Below are positions 28,245 to 37,651 of a DNA stretch of 64,000 nucleotides, piece by piece. Source of the stretch: Orenia marismortui DSM 5156 (GTDB lineage: Bacteria; Bacillota; Halanaerobiia; Halobacteroidales; Halobacteroidaceae); contig NZ_KB900617.1 of the NCBI RefSeq assembly GCF_000379025.1, positions 1,162,024 through 1,226,023 on the forward strand. The letters are read 5' to 3'. The translations under genes and the position numbers were made by a program. The notes beneath the pieces are model-generated. The model saw only the letters and a program-made list of their open reading frames with translations. It ran no database searches and was not told the origin of the DNA. Positions within the stretch are counted from its first letter, which is position 1, and every line of letters begins with the position of its first letter.

Positions 28245-28333
28245 TGGTACCGAGGGTCGGGTTCGAACCGACACGGGCATAAAAGCCCACCGGATTTTAA
28301 GTCCGATGCGTCTGCCAATTCCGCCACCTCGGC
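28245..28333 (-). tRNA. tRNA-Leu (TAA)
   Basis: Class II tRNA with long variable arm (GTGGGCTTTTATGCCCGT), acceptor GCCGAGG / CCTCGGT, anticodon loop CTTAAAA with anticodon TAA, T-loop TTCGAAC, encoded CCA. It is the first tRNA of a three-gene cluster; the 180 bases upstream show no gene. Confidence 0.95.
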
Positions 28334-28514
28334 ACAATCTTAGTTTGGGATGTTTTCCCCAAACGACAAGATTTATTATATTATATTAATCATATTTGGT
28401 CAAATAAAAAGCGATTCAAATAAATCAATTAGAATAAATTAAATTGTTATTACTCTTTATTTCTCCGCTAAAGTCAAGAATACTATTTTATTAAACAGAT
28501 CAAAGTTAGATAAC

Positions 28515-29396
28515 TTATCTACTAAAATCATAAACTAAACCTTCTAAAATACTAGCATCACTAACTTTAAGATATGGCTGGTCAACTAACTCCATTACCG
28601 TTAGTAAAATGATTATACCACCCAAAATAATATCAGCTCTCTTAGGATTTAATCCTATAACTTTTTCTCTCTCTTTTAGAGATAGCTTTTGCAATCTATC
28701 TAATATCTTCTCAATATCCCCTTTTAATAATTTAAATCCATGTACCAATTCTGAATCATATTCTTCTAAAGATTCTTTAATTGCTACTAAAGTAGTAACT
28801 GTTCCACCTACTCCAATCAGTTGTTCCACTTCTTGGTCTGTTATTACTCCACTCAACATTCTATAAGCCTCTTTCTTCATCGACTCTAAATCTTCCCCAT
28901 AATTCTCTGATAATCTCACCGCACCTAGGTTAATACTAGTAAATTCTGACATTTTATTAGGCTTGCCAAATATAAGTTCTGTACTTCCGCCACCTATATC
29001 GATAGCTAATAATCTTTTTGATAATTTTTCTAAAGAAGAGGTTATTCCATAATAAGATAATCTAGCTTCATCAATTCCTTCAATTACTTCTATATCTATA
29101 CCAACCTCTTTTTTAACCCTTTCTAAAAATGAAGCTTTATTAACCGCATCTCTAACAGCACTTGTAGCAACTGCAATAGTATGACCATTATAACTATCTA
29201 TTATCTTTTGATATTCTTTCAGTGTTTTTATGGTTCTATTCATTGCATCTTCTTGTAAAAATTTATTTTTATGCACACCTTCTCCTAATCTAGGGGCTCT
29301 TAGTTCACTAACTAACTCTGTTAGCCCTTGCTTATTCTTTTCAGCAAGCAATAATCTAGTTGAATTAGTACCTATATCAATAGCACCTATTACCAT
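28515..29396 (-). CDS. Ppx/GppA family phosphatase
   Basis: Hydrolyses inorganic polyphosphate or pppGpp; member of the actin-like ASKHA fold. The 293 residues carry phosphate loop 1 AIDIGTNSTRLLLAE at the start, the catalytic-Glu region SAVRDAVNKASF, loop 2 AIDIGGGSTELIFG and GVGGTVTTLVAI. It lacks the C-terminal HD-like domain of long Ppx proteins, so it is the short form common in Firmicutes. It starts 2 bases after the DUF501 gene ends, so the two are coupled; that pairing is common. Confidence 0.92.
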   Translation of the reverse strand: MVIGAIDIGTNSTRLLLAEKNKQGLTELVSELRAPRLGEGVHKNKFLQEDAMNRTIKTLKEYQKIIDSYNGHTIAVATSAVRDAVNKASFLERVKKEVGIDIEVIEGIDEARLSYYGITSSLEKLSKRLLAIDIGGGSTELIFGKPNKMSEFTSINLGAVRLSENYGEDLESMKKEAYRMLSGVITDQEVEQLIGVGGTVTTLVAIKESLEEYDSELVHGFKLLKGDIEKILDRLQKLSLKEREKVIGLNPKRADIILGGIIILLTVMELVDQPYLKVSDASILEGLVYDFSR

Positions 29397-29398
29397 TT

Positions 29399-29968
29399 CT
29401 AATCCTCCTCTGAACTACTACAATCTACACAACACTCTTCAATCTCTGTAGTTCCATACTCTTCTACAAGTAATTCATCCACCTTTTTTCCAACTGGATT
29501 GCTTTTATCAACTAAGTAATGTGCATAATGCGTATGTAAACATTTAATCCCGTCAAACTCTAAAATCCCCCCTACTCCTGAGTCTTTTAGTACTTTATAT
29601 TGACCATAATTATTACTTTTTAACTCTTCTAATCTATCTTTATCAACTAAATTCAAACGATAATTAGCATAATTTTTATGAGCTTCTTCTAATTGTCTAG
29701 ATAGTTCTTCATCTGACAATATTTCATCTTGAATCTCTTGAACTAGACCTTTACTTTCTAATTTAGAAATTCTATAGTTTAACTCTGGGCAAGTCAACCA
29801 GAAAGTAGTAGGAAAAATCCCCACTCTGTCTTTCTTCTCCAAAATAGGAGCAGTTACAATAACCTGTGGATTAGCATTTTTACACCTTGTAGCAATCTCA
29901 ACTACATTTCTAGGTTTACGTCCTAATTGCTTCTCTAATATTTCTAAGTCTCTTTTAGTACATTTCAT
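29399..29968 (-). CDS. DUF501 protein
   Basis: A 189-residue soluble protein of the DUF501 family, function unknown. Family features: LGRKPRNVVEIATRCKNANP near the start, then PTTFWLTCPELNYRISKLES, and the C-terminal GIKCLHTHYAHYLVD with Cys and His residues that could bind metal. The tail has further cysteines (EECCVDCSSSEED). DUF501 genes usually sit next to ppx, as here, suggesting a role in polyphosphate or (p)ppGpp metabolism; this is context only. Confidence 0.85.
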   Translation of the reverse strand: MKCTKRDLEILEKQLGRKPRNVVEIATRCKNANPQVIVTAPILEKKDRVGIFPTTFWLTCPELNYRISKLESKGLVQEIQDEILSDEELSRQLEEAHKNYANYRLNLVDKDRLEELKSNNYGQYKVLKDSGVGGILEFDGIKCLHTHYAHYLVDKSNPVGKKVDELLVEEYGTTEIEECCVDCSSSEED

Positions 29969-30009
29969 ATCATCACCTCTTTTATTATCTACTATATAAT
30001 ATAAACAAA

Positions 30010-30031
30010 CACCCTCAAATTATTGAGGGTG
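30010..30031 (-). terminator. Intrinsic terminator after the S1-domain gene
   Basis: 9-bp stem CACCCTCAA / TTGAGGGTG, 4-base loop, then TTTGTTTAT on the minus strand. It separates the S1-domain gene from DUF501-ppx. Confidence 0.75.
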
Positions 30032-30140
30032 CTTTTAGAAAAATTTATAAATCAGCAAATTTAAATAGAATTCCTTCTATTATATGCATATTCTTTATAA
30101 AATAATCTACAATTTAACATAATTTTATATAAATCTATAA

Positions 30141-30533
30141 TTATCTTACGTTTCCGCTTCTTTTCTCTAAGCTACGTCTTAAATCTTGTTGCTTTTCGCT
30201 ACTTTCTTTTAAGAAATCGGACATCATATCATCAAAAGATTTCCTAGGGGCTTTTGTGAATTTTTTTCTTTTATTTTTATCTGATAATTGTTTGATAGAT
30301 AAACCAATTTTACCATCATCATCAACAGATATTACCTTAACATTAACTTCTTCATTGACTTTTAAGTAATTTTTAACATCTTTAACATAAGCATCAGCAA
30401 CCTCAGAAATATGAACTAGACCTGTTTCACCTCCATCTAATTCAACAAACGCTCCAAAATTAGTGATACCAGTTACAACCCCATTTACAACACTTCCAAC
30501 CTCGATTGACATGCCTAAAAAATTCCTCCTCAT
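30141..30533 (-). CDS. S1-domain RNA-binding protein (YabR/YugI type)
   Basis: 130 residues: one S1 OB-fold (residues 8-78; VGSVVNGVVTGITNFGAFVE, GLVHISEVADAYVKDV, KVISVDDDGKIGLSIKQ) and a basic C-terminal tail. Such proteins bind RNA or ribosomes; Bacillus YabR occupies the same place after divIC. The neighbour tex also ends in an S1 domain. The exact target is not known. Confidence 0.88.
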   Translation of the reverse strand: MRRNFLGMSIEVGSVVNGVVTGITNFGAFVELDGGETGLVHISEVADAYVKDVKNYLKVNEEVNVKVISVDDDGKIGLSIKQLSDKNKRKKFTKAPRKSFDDMMSDFLKESSEKQQDLRRSLEKRSGNVR

Positions 30534-30605
30534 AAAATTTTATATATTCTGCTATTCTATTAATCTCTTACATTATATAATACCAATTATAATGTGTCAA
30601 ACAAT

Positions 30606-32759
30606 TTAAAAGTTCATAGTCAAGGATATTCTTCCTCTATCCATATCAATCTCTAAAATTTTAACATTAACAATATCACCTATAGCTACAACATCTAAAG
30701 GATCTTTAACAAATTTATCACTTAATTTAGAGATATGAACTAATCCATCTTGCTTTACTCCAATATCAACAAAAGCACCAAAATCTACTACATTACGTAT
30801 TGTACCTTGTAATATCATACCACTCTTTAAATCCTCCATCTTTAGAACATCTGTTCTAAAGATAGGCTTTGGTAATTCCTCTCTAGGATCACGATCTGGC
30901 TTTAACAAAGAAGATCTAATATCCTTTAATGTTGGCAAACCAACCTCTACTTCCTCAACTAATTTACTTAAGTCTAAGTTTTTAAGCTTGTTTTGCAATT
31001 CAACTAAAGATTCTCTATTTATTAGATCATTAAGATTAGCACCTATTTTCTCTAATAATTCTTTGGCTATATGATATGATTCAGGATGAATAGCAGTTTG
31101 ATCTAATGGGTTACACCCTTCCCGAATCTTTAAAAAACCTGCTGCTTGAGTAAATGTCTTAGGTCCTAAACGATAAACTTCTTTTAACTCTTCTCGAGTA
31201 TTGAACTTACCATTCTCTTCTCTATATTTTATTATATTCTTAGCCACATTAGAATTAATTCCTGAAACATATTCTAACAACGCACTAGAAGCAGTATTTA
31301 AATCTACTCCCACATAATTTACTACTGATTCTACAACATCTGTTAAAGAAGTCTCTAATTTAGATTGAGTAACATCATGTTGATACATTCCTACGCCTAT
31401 ATGCTTAGGATTAATCTTAACTAATTCAGCTAAAGGATCTTGTAATCTTCGACCAATTGAAATAGCTCCTCTTATTGATACATCTAACTCTGGGAACTCT
31501 TTCCCTGCCAACTTAGAAGCAGAGTACACTGAAGCACCAGCTTCATTAACAATAATATATTTTAAATCAACCTCTAATTCTTCTATTAATTCCACTACTA
31601 AGCTTTCTGTTTCTCGACAAGCAGTTCCATTCCCAATAGAGATTATATCTATATCATATTTTTGAATCAACTTAGATAATTTAACTTTAGCTGACTCAAA
31701 ATCCTTTTGCGGGGGATGAGGATAAATTGTACCATATTCTAATAAAGCACCTACTTCATCCAAAGTAGCCACTTTACAACCAGTTCTAAACCCAGGATCA
31801 ATAGCTAAAACTCTAACTTTAGATAATGGTGGCTGTAATAATAAATTTCTTAAATTTTTAGCAAAGACATTAATAGCATGTTCCTCAGCCTCATCGGTTA
31901 AATAGCTTCTTACCTCTCTTTCAATAGCAGGTGCAATCAACCTACTATATCCATCTTCAATTGCTTTTTCTATCTCTTCTCTAAAAATAGACTCTCTTAA
32001 AATGAAATTTTCTTTTAGCTTATTAATAATTTCTTCTTCTATAGTATCTACTTTAACCCTTAAAATATCTTCTTTCTCTCCACGATTAATAGCCAGAGTA
32101 CGGTAAGGAGGTACTTTTTTGATAGCCTCTTGGTAATCATAGTATATCTCATAATTACTTACATCTTCTGTTTTCCCTTCAGAAATTAACTTAGCATATT
32201 CAAAAGTTAATTCTCTAGCTGCTTTCCTACTATATGGATCATCTGCAACATATTCTGCTATAATATCTCGAACTCCCTGTAAGACATCTTCAATATTATT
32301 TAATTCTTTTTTATCATCTAAAAATTCCTGAGCTAGCTTTTTAATAGAACTATAATTAGGATCTTGGCTTAAGAAGGTCTCTGCTAATGGCTCTAATCCT
32401 TTTTCTCTAGCTTTACTTGCTCTTGTCTTCCTTTTTTTCTTATATGGTCTATATAAATCTTCTACCTTTTGTAATTTACTTGCTTGTTTAATTTTAATTT
32501 TTAATTCTTCATTTAACTTGCCTTGTTTCTTAATGGCATTAATTACTTCTGCTTTTCTCTCTTCTAAATTTCTTAAATAGCTCAGTCTATCTGCTAAATC
32601 CCTTAATTGATTTTCATCTAAGCTACCAGTAATCTCTTTTCTATATCTAGCAATAAAAGGGATAGTATTGCCATCATCAAATAACTCAACTGTATTCTTG
32701 ACTTGTCCAACTTTTAGGTTCAACTCTTCTGCTAATTGTTGTTCTAAATTAAAACTCAC
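30606..32759 (-). CDS. tex: Tex-type transcription accessory protein
   Basis: A nucleic-acid-binding protein (about 717 residues) linked to transcription and toxin expression. Domains in order: N-terminal helical Tex domain (1-190), YqgF/RNase-H-like domain (about 320-450; VLAIDPGFRTGCKVATLDE), two helix-hairpin-helix motifs (about 490-560, VGVDLNTASSALLEYVSGIN), and a C-terminal S1 domain (about 640-715). The frame opens at a TTG at 32786, but GTG at 32757-32759 is the start because GGAGG lies 7 bases upstream of it and overlaps the longer frame. It is inserted between divIC and the S1 gene, where Bacillus has none. Confidence 0.95.
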   Translation of the reverse strand: MSFNLEQQLAEELNLKVGQVKNTVELFDDGNTIPFIARYRKEITGSLDENQLRDLADRLSYLRNLEERKAEVINAIKKQGKLNEELKIKIKQASKLQKVEDLYRPYKKKRKTRASKAREKGLEPLAETFLSQDPNYSSIKKLAQEFLDDKKELNNIEDVLQGVRDIIAEYVADDPYSRKAARELTFEYAKLISEGKTEDVSNYEIYYDYQEAIKKVPPYRTLAINRGEKEDILRVKVDTIEEEIINKLKENFILRESIFREEIEKAIEDGYSRLIAPAIEREVRSYLTDEAEEHAINVFAKNLRNLLLQPPLSKVRVLAIDPGFRTGCKVATLDEVGALLEYGTIYPHPPQKDFESAKVKLSKLIQKYDIDIISIGNGTACRETESLVVELIEELEVDLKYIIVNEAGASVYSASKLAGKEFPELDVSIRGAISIGRRLQDPLAELVKINPKHIGVGMYQHDVTQSKLETSLTDVVESVVNYVGVDLNTASSALLEYVSGINSNVAKNIIKYREENGKFNTREELKEVYRLGPKTFTQAAGFLKIREGCNPLDQTAIHPESYHIAKELLEKIGANLNDLINRESLVELQNKLKNLDLSKLVEEVEVGLPTLKDIRSSLLKPDRDPREELPKPIFRTDVLKMEDLKSGMILQGTIRNVVDFGAFVDIGVKQDGLVHISKLSDKFVKDPLDVVAIGDIVNVKILEIDMDRGRISLTMNF

Positions 32760-32836
32760 TTTATTACCTCCAATTAAACTTATCAATTTAATATAAAAAT
32801 GCTTTTAATTTATAAATATTATCTATTCAAATAAAA

Positions 32837-33157
32837 TTATTCCTCTACTAATATATACAATATTTCTCCCTTTTTGACTAACCCTAATTCTTCTCTAGCC
32901 ACTCTTTCTATAAATCCTTCAGAATGTATATGCTCAATCTGTTCTTTCAAATCCTTTTTGCTTTTATCTAAAACTCTAATTTCTGCTTCCAAAGATGCTA
33001 TTTTAGATTCCATTATCTTCTTTTCTTGATATCCCTGATAAAAATTATAAATAATACTCAATAAACAAAATATTAAAGCAAAAATAATAAAACGTTTAAG
33101 CTTAACTAGTTTTGAAGAATCTTTACTTTTATTTTGAAGCTGTTTTTGTTTTATCAC
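32837..33157 (-). CDS. divIC: FtsB/DivIC family septum formation protein
   Basis: A 106-residue bitopic membrane protein of the division machinery. Basic N-terminus (residues 1-26), one membrane segment (about 27-44, FIIFALIFCLLSIIYNFYQG), then an extracytoplasmic coiled coil (about 50-80) and the family motif FIERVAREELGLVKKGEILY. Place in the order yabP-yabQ-divIC is the same as in Bacillus, which supports DivIC over its paralogue FtsL. Confidence 0.88.
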   Translation of the reverse strand: MIKQKQLQNKSKDSSKLVKLKRFIIFALIFCLLSIIYNFYQGYQEKKIMESKIASLEAEIRVLDKSKKDLKEQIEHIHSEGFIERVAREELGLVKKGEILYILVEE

Positions 33158-33226
33158 GATTAACTCTCCTATCTTATCATATGAATTATACTATCTTTTT
33201 CTTCATTTTTATTATCTTTCCTGCAA

Positions 33227-33643
33227 TCATCCTTTAAATATGCTTATAATCCATTTTTTAGATCTAAAAACTAATATTTTTAATTTTTTATAACTCCATA
33301 CAATTATACCTTTAATCTTATTATAACAAGAATATATTAGAACTAACACCTTTGAAAAAAACAGAATAATAAAATTACTCAAAAAATAGTAATAAATTAT
33401 CTGCCCTAAGATAACTCCTAAAAAAATATATATCCTTATTAATCCGTCATTACTATAAATAAGAGTAAGAAAAATAATTAACATAGTAAATAAACAAAAT
33501 AATAAATCAAATATATCTGTAATAATCCTTTTTAGATTTAAATTACCTCTTAACACACGATAAAAATCAAAAAAAACACCAATTATCAATCCTATAATAA
33601 TCATATTTAAAAAAGTAAAAAATTGCAAATTCAAGGAGACCAT
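33227..33643 (-). CDS. yabQ: Spore cortex biosynthesis protein YabQ
   Basis: 138 residues with four membrane segments (about 8-26, 44-62, 66-86, 92-112) and a basic tail. The start FTFLNMIIIGLIIGVFFDFYR fits YabQ, a mother-cell membrane protein needed for spore cortex formation. It follows yabP and precedes divIC, the conserved order. Confidence 0.9.
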   Translation of the reverse strand: MVSLNLQFFTFLNMIIIGLIIGVFFDFYRVLRGNLNLKRIITDIFDLLFCLFTMLIIFLTLIYSNDGLIRIYIFLGVILGQIIYYYFLSNFIILFFSKVLVLIYSCYNKIKGIIVWSYKKLKILVFRSKKWIISIFKG

Positions 33644-33696
33644 ATTATTACCTCCTAATAAAGCAAAAATAAAAATTAAAGTTCTACACTAAAAAC

Positions 33697-33960
33697 TTAC
33701 TTGAATAACCTCTTAAAAAAACCTTCTGCCTTAGTTTCTTGGTCATAACGTAAGTCTGTAATATAACCATTGACTAATAACTGAGAATTTTCTAAGTCTA
33801 ACTGTTTGATATGCAAATCTTCTCCTTGAATTATTAACTTCCCCATATTACTTTCTAATAAAATTTCATTCTCACTAAAATTAATAACCTCAGTAACTCC
33901 AACTAACTCCAAATGTTTTCTGTCCGATAAAGTTAATTTTTGTTCTTTAATGTTAGACAT
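33697..33960 (-). CDS. yabP: Sporulation protein YabP
   Basis: An 87-residue YabP/YqfC family protein: QKLTLSDRKHLELVGVTEVI, then short beta-strands ILLESNMGKLIIQGEDLHIKQL typical of this family. YabP and YabQ act together in spore cortex assembly under sigma-E in Bacillus. It is the first gene of the yabP-yabQ-divIC group, with the 61-residue orphan gene upstream separated by a terminator. The usual S4-domain gene (yabO) before yabP is missing. Confidence 0.92.
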   Translation of the reverse strand: MSNIKEQKLTLSDRKHLELVGVTEVINFSENEILLESNMGKLIIQGEDLHIKQLDLENSQLLVNGYITDLRYDQETKAEGFFKRLFK

Positions 33961-34044
33961 ATAATCCCCTCCTTCTTATTTATCTAATATGTATGAGAAA
34001 TAAAATAAATCTATTCCTACCTCCTATAAATTAGATTATAATAA

Positions 34045-34072
34045 AAAGCTTTCAGCATTTGCTGAAAGCTTT
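34045..34072 (-). terminator. Terminator overlapping the stop codon of the 61-aa gene
   Basis: 12-bp perfect stem AAAGCTTTCAGC / GCTGAAAGCTTT, 4-base loop, T-tract on the minus strand. The TAA stop at 34071-34073 lies in the stem. Confidence 0.85.
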
Positions 34073-34256
34073 AATAAGGATAATAATCATCATTCCAAGG
34101 CAAATCATATTTATATTCTTTAGAAAGATTGTCTAAGCGTTTTGTATTACTTTTAGAAGTAGAATCAAAATCGCCTTGCTGAAAAAACCAATTATCTAAT
34201 TCTTCATCATACCTACAATCAATAAATTGATCAAATTCTCCCTTTCTACTTCTCAT
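34071..34256 (-). CDS. Small acidic protein of unknown function (61 aa)
   Basis: Not recognised. 61 residues, acidic and aromatic-rich (ends NDDYYPY), no membrane segment or known motif. A clear ribosome binding site (AGAGGTGAGTAG before ATG) and a terminator right at the stop argue that it is a real gene. It sits alone between the group II intron and yabP; the 140 bases upstream to the intron edge are AT-rich and show no further gene. A sporulation role would be guesswork from position only. Confidence 0.55.
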   Translation of the reverse strand: MRSRKGEFDQFIDCRYDEELDNWFFQQGDFDSTSKSNTKRLDNLSKEYKYDLPWNDDYYPY

Positions 34257-34396
34257 CTACTCACCTCTTATTAGAATAAATATTATAACCACTTGAAAAA
34301 TTATTTTTATAACAACAACTACTCTTAGTTTATCATATTAATTAATTTTTTAATCAAAGAAGTCCACATATTTATATAATAAATTGATTCCAAAAA

Positions 34397-36470
34397 ATAA
34401 AGTAGGACCAGCCTCACGGCTGGGACCCCTTGTCAAACTGTACGTACGGTTTTCCCGTATACAGCTTTCGGTTATTGGTGCTCCTTATCAGAGAGTAAGT
34501 CTTCGACTCTATGTTACCATAGATGTATATTTTACCCTTAATTAGAGCACATCAGTAAGTAATGATTGAAGTCCTTTATCTCTTAGATAACTATTTGAAA
34601 AGCGATAATTTTGATACATTATCGCCTTTTTCTTTTCGATAAACGAACGCATTCTCATTCTAATCCATTTATCCAACCTCGTAAACAAAGTCTTCACATT
34701 TCCTATCTTGAAATAGTTACCCCAACCTCTCAAAACTGGATTTAATTTTGCAATTATTACTTCTACAGGAAAAGGTCTAGTTCTTCTAGTAATCTTTCTT
34801 ACTTTGTTTTTGAATTTTGTTATTGCTTTATCTTTAGGTCTCTTGTATTCAGAATGGTGAAATTTGAATCCTAGAAATTCAAATCCATCATAAAAGTTAG
34901 TTACTACCGTCTTACGAGGATGAAGTTTCAACTTCAATTCATCCTCTATAATTTTACGGGTAACTTTTAACGCTCTCTTTGCTTTGCGCTTATTTTTAGT
35001 TAAGATTACAAAGTCGTCAGCAAAGCGGACTATTTTGTAACCTCGACGAGTCATTTTCTTATCAAAGTAATGTAAATAGATATTAGCTAATAGAGGAGAG
35101 ATGACACCTCCTTGAGGTGTCCCTTCTCTAGTTTCTTCTCTACCTTCTTCAGTCATAACTCCAATTGTCAGCCATGACCTGATAATATCTAATACCCAAC
35201 CATCACTTATATATTCCGCTATAAAATCCATTAATAACTCATGGTCTATAGTATCAAAATAAGATTTAATGTCTGCGTCTACCACCCAGTAGTAACCTTG
35301 TTCTTTTCTTTATATTTCTCTATCTTTTCTATCGCATCGTGAGCAGACCTATTAGGTCTGAAACCAAAGGAACATTCACAAAATTCTCGCTCAAAGTATA
35401 TTTCTAGTACTTGCCTCACTGCTTGTTGAGCAATTCTATCTTTGATTACTGGAATACCTAGTGGTCTCTTTTCTCCATTTCCTTTGGAAATGTACGTCCG
35501 TAACACTGGTAATGGCTCGTAAGTATTCTCTATCAGCTGTCTATGAAGTTCTCGCATATTCATCTTGTAATTATTTTTAAACTCTTCTATGCTTACATTA
35601 TCAACTCCACCACAGCCACCATTATCCAGTACTTTTTGTCCTGCAATATATAAGTGAAATTTCTTTGTGATTTTATCCTTCAAACTATATAGAGTTCGAA
35701 ATTTTAACACCTATCCTAACTTCACTACTTACTAGTTCTTCCTGTCTCACCTTAATATCTTAATCCCTATATTCATAGCACTCCTGAGCACGTCTCTAAG
35801 CTCTCACCAATCGCACCTCTCAGTTTACCATTACTTAGGTTATGGTGTTCTCTAGGTTATCCATACTTTACAGTTATGATTTCCTGTTTGTAATTCTACT
35901 AGAACCCACTATAGTACTAGTGTTTAAACCACTCAAAATTAAGATATCATTAGTAATCAAATCTTAAACTTCAATAACCTAGATATCCTTCGCTATAATC
36001 AACTTTCGTTGATTTTTTTTCTCACTACTATGATATCTTCTGAACTCTAATATATCATCACTCTGGCTTTCCTGTTGGAGTTATACCATCACTTATCTCT
36101 ATAGATTTCTATAAAGAATTATATTAGAGATTCCCTCGGTCAATTACGTAAACCCTACAATCATTCCGACCCTAATCACACCTAGTTTTCTAACATGGGC
36201 ACTTCCAGTTACACGTATTTACCAGCGCTACCTGTCTCTCCTTTGTACAGAGCCCCAAGCTAACATTGGACTTCCCCGTTTTTATGGCGGGTCGCCAAAG
36301 CTAAATGCCACCTCTGGTTCACATATTGTTCCGGACTGATTGCTCATCTCAAACTCTTCAGATTCTACCTCACGGTAGACACCCTGCTACTGTTGATTTC
36401 ACACACCGTACTGGCGAAAACAGCATGGATAGGATTTTCACCTACTGTTTACTAAATCTACGAGGCACAC
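34397..36470 (-). mobile_element. Group II intron, probably class IIC, inserted behind a terminator
   Basis: The element starts on the minus strand with GTGTGCC (36470 downward), the GUGYG 5' rule of group II introns, and ends near 34397 with CCTACTTTAT. Domain V is visible at about 34425-34460: AGCTGTATACGGGAAAACCG followed by TACGTACAGTTTG, a stem with a GAAA-type loop and the AGC catalytic end; domain VI is the CCAGCC / GGCTGG hairpin after it. The 5' edge lies 6 bases after the stem of the ugpC-type gene terminator, the preferred target of class C introns. The 5' ribozyme domains occupy about 35711-36470. The RT ORF is frameshifted. Confidence 0.85.
34542..35710 (-). pseudogene. ltrA: Group II intron reverse transcriptase/maturase, frameshifted
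   Basis: Encodes the intron-encoded RT/maturase that helps splicing and retrohoming. The first part (35710-35279, 143 residues) has RT0-RT2 (KRPLGIPVIKDRIAQQAVRQ, FGFRPNRSAHDAI). The second part (to 34542) has RT3-RT7 with VDADIKSYFDTIDHELL, GTPQGGVISPLLANIYLHYF, the active site as RFADDFVIL (FADD instead of the usual YADD), GFEFLGFKFH, and a maturase (X) domain ending at ...LQSLLTDVL. No C-terminal HNH endonuclease, as in class C. The two parts are joined by adding a single G near 35293 (AACAAGGTTAC to AACAAGGGTTAC), so this copy carries a one-base deletion or a sequencing error. Confidence 0.88.
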
Positions 36471-36475
36471 ATAAA

Positions 36476-36501
36476 AATCGAGGAAGAATTCTTCCTCGAT
36501 T
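36476..36501 (-). terminator. Intrinsic terminator of the sugar ABC ATPase gene, intron target
   Basis: 13-bp perfect stem AATCGAGGAAGAA / TTCTTCCTCGATT followed by TTTTTAT on the minus strand; the intron begins right after the T-tract. Confidence 0.9.
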
Positions 36502-36514
36502 AATAAAGCTATAA

Positions 36515-37630
36515 TTAGATAATTGCTTCTTCAGTTTCAGCATCAAAGATATGCATTTTATTAAGATCAAAAGCAAGCTTCATAGTATCTCCAACTCTTG
36601 CTTTACTATGAGGATCAACTATAGCTACTATTGTTTGACCTCCAACACTAACATGTAAATTAATTTCAGATCCCATTGGCTCTACAACCTCTACAACAGC
36701 CTCTACAGTATCTACATTATCTACATTTCCTTCTACAGTTTCAGGATCGATAATATCTTCAGGTCGAATTCCAAAAACTACTTCTTTATTAAGGTAAGTT
36801 TGTAATTCTTTCATAGCTTGAGACATATCTTCAGGAACAGTTAATTCAAAGCTATTACCTACTAATACCAATTCTTCTCCTCTAGATTCAATTCTACAAT
36901 CTAAGAAGTTCATTGCAGGACTACCAATAAATCCAGCAACAAACATATTATTTGGCTGATTATAAAGTGTAATCGGATCATCTATTTGTTGAATAACTCC
37001 TTCTTTCATTACAACAATACGGTCTGCTAAAGTCATAGCCTCAATCTGATCATGAGTTACATAGACAGTAGTTGTTTGTAATCTTTCATGTAACTTACTT
37101 AACTCAGCTCTCATCTGTACTCTTAATTTAGCATCTAAGTTTGATAATGGCTCATCCATTAAGAATACCTTTGGTTCACGAACAATAGCACGCCCCATTG
37201 CTACACGTTGACGCTGACCACCAGATAATTCTTTAGGCTTTCTATCTAATAAAGGTTCTATACTTAATACTTGAGCAGCCTCTCTTACTCTTCTATCAAT
37301 TTCTTCTGAATCAAATTTTCTTAATTTAAGACCAAAAGCCATATTATCATAAACATTCATATGTGGATATAGTGCATAGTTTTGAAATACCATAGCAATA
37401 TCTCTATCTTTAGGAGCTACATCATTAACTATTCTATCTCCTATATAAAGTTCTCCACCAGTAATCTCTTCTAATCCAGCAACCATTCTTAAAGTAGTAG
37501 ATTTAGCACATCCAGATGGACCAACTAAAACCACAAATTCTTTGTCTTGAATTTCAATGTTTGCATCATGTACAGCATGAAAACCATTTGGGTATACCTT
37601 GTTTACATTTTTTAAAGTTACCTTTGCCAT
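36515..37630 (-). CDS. Sugar ABC transporter ATP-binding protein, MsmK/UgpC/MalK type
   Basis: Energises a carbohydrate ABC importer at the inner face of the membrane. The 371 residues include the ABC domain (1-235) with Walker [11 protein letters not shown]-loop [10 protein letters not shown], signature [14 protein letters not shown], Walker [19 protein letters not shown]-loop TVYVTHDQ, and the C-terminal TOBE/regulatory domain (FGIRPEDI). The Gly just before the Walker A Lys is Ala here, read directly from the codon GCT. No permease or binding protein is nearby; multitask ATPases of this type often serve several sugar importers. It follows a lacI gene by 21 bases and shares its promoter. 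Confidence 0.93.
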   Translation of the reverse strand: MAKVTLKNVNKVYPNGFHAVHDANIEIQDKEFVVLVGPSGCAKSTTLRMVAGLEEITGGELYIGDRIVNDVAPKDRDIAMVFQNYALYPHMNVYDNMAFGLKLRKFDSEEIDRRVREAAQVLSIEPLLDRKPKELSGGQRQRVAMGRAIVREPKVFLMDEPLSNLDAKLRVQMRAELSKLHERLQTTTVYVTHDQIEAMTLADRIVVMKEGVIQQIDDPITLYNQPNNMFVAGFIGSPAMNFLDCRIESRGEELVLVGNSFELTVPEDMSQAMKELQTYLNKEVVFGIRPEDIIDPETVEGNVDNVDTVEAVVEVVEPMGSEINLHVSVGGQTIVAIVDPHSKARVGDTMKLAFDLNKMHIFDAETEEAII

Positions 37631-37651
37631 TAAAAATTCCTCCTTAAGTAT

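Noticed and set aside
36305-36514. Plus-strand reading frame of 69 codons at the intron edge
   Set aside because: It lies over domain I of the intron on the opposite strand and has no ribosome site or protein-like composition.
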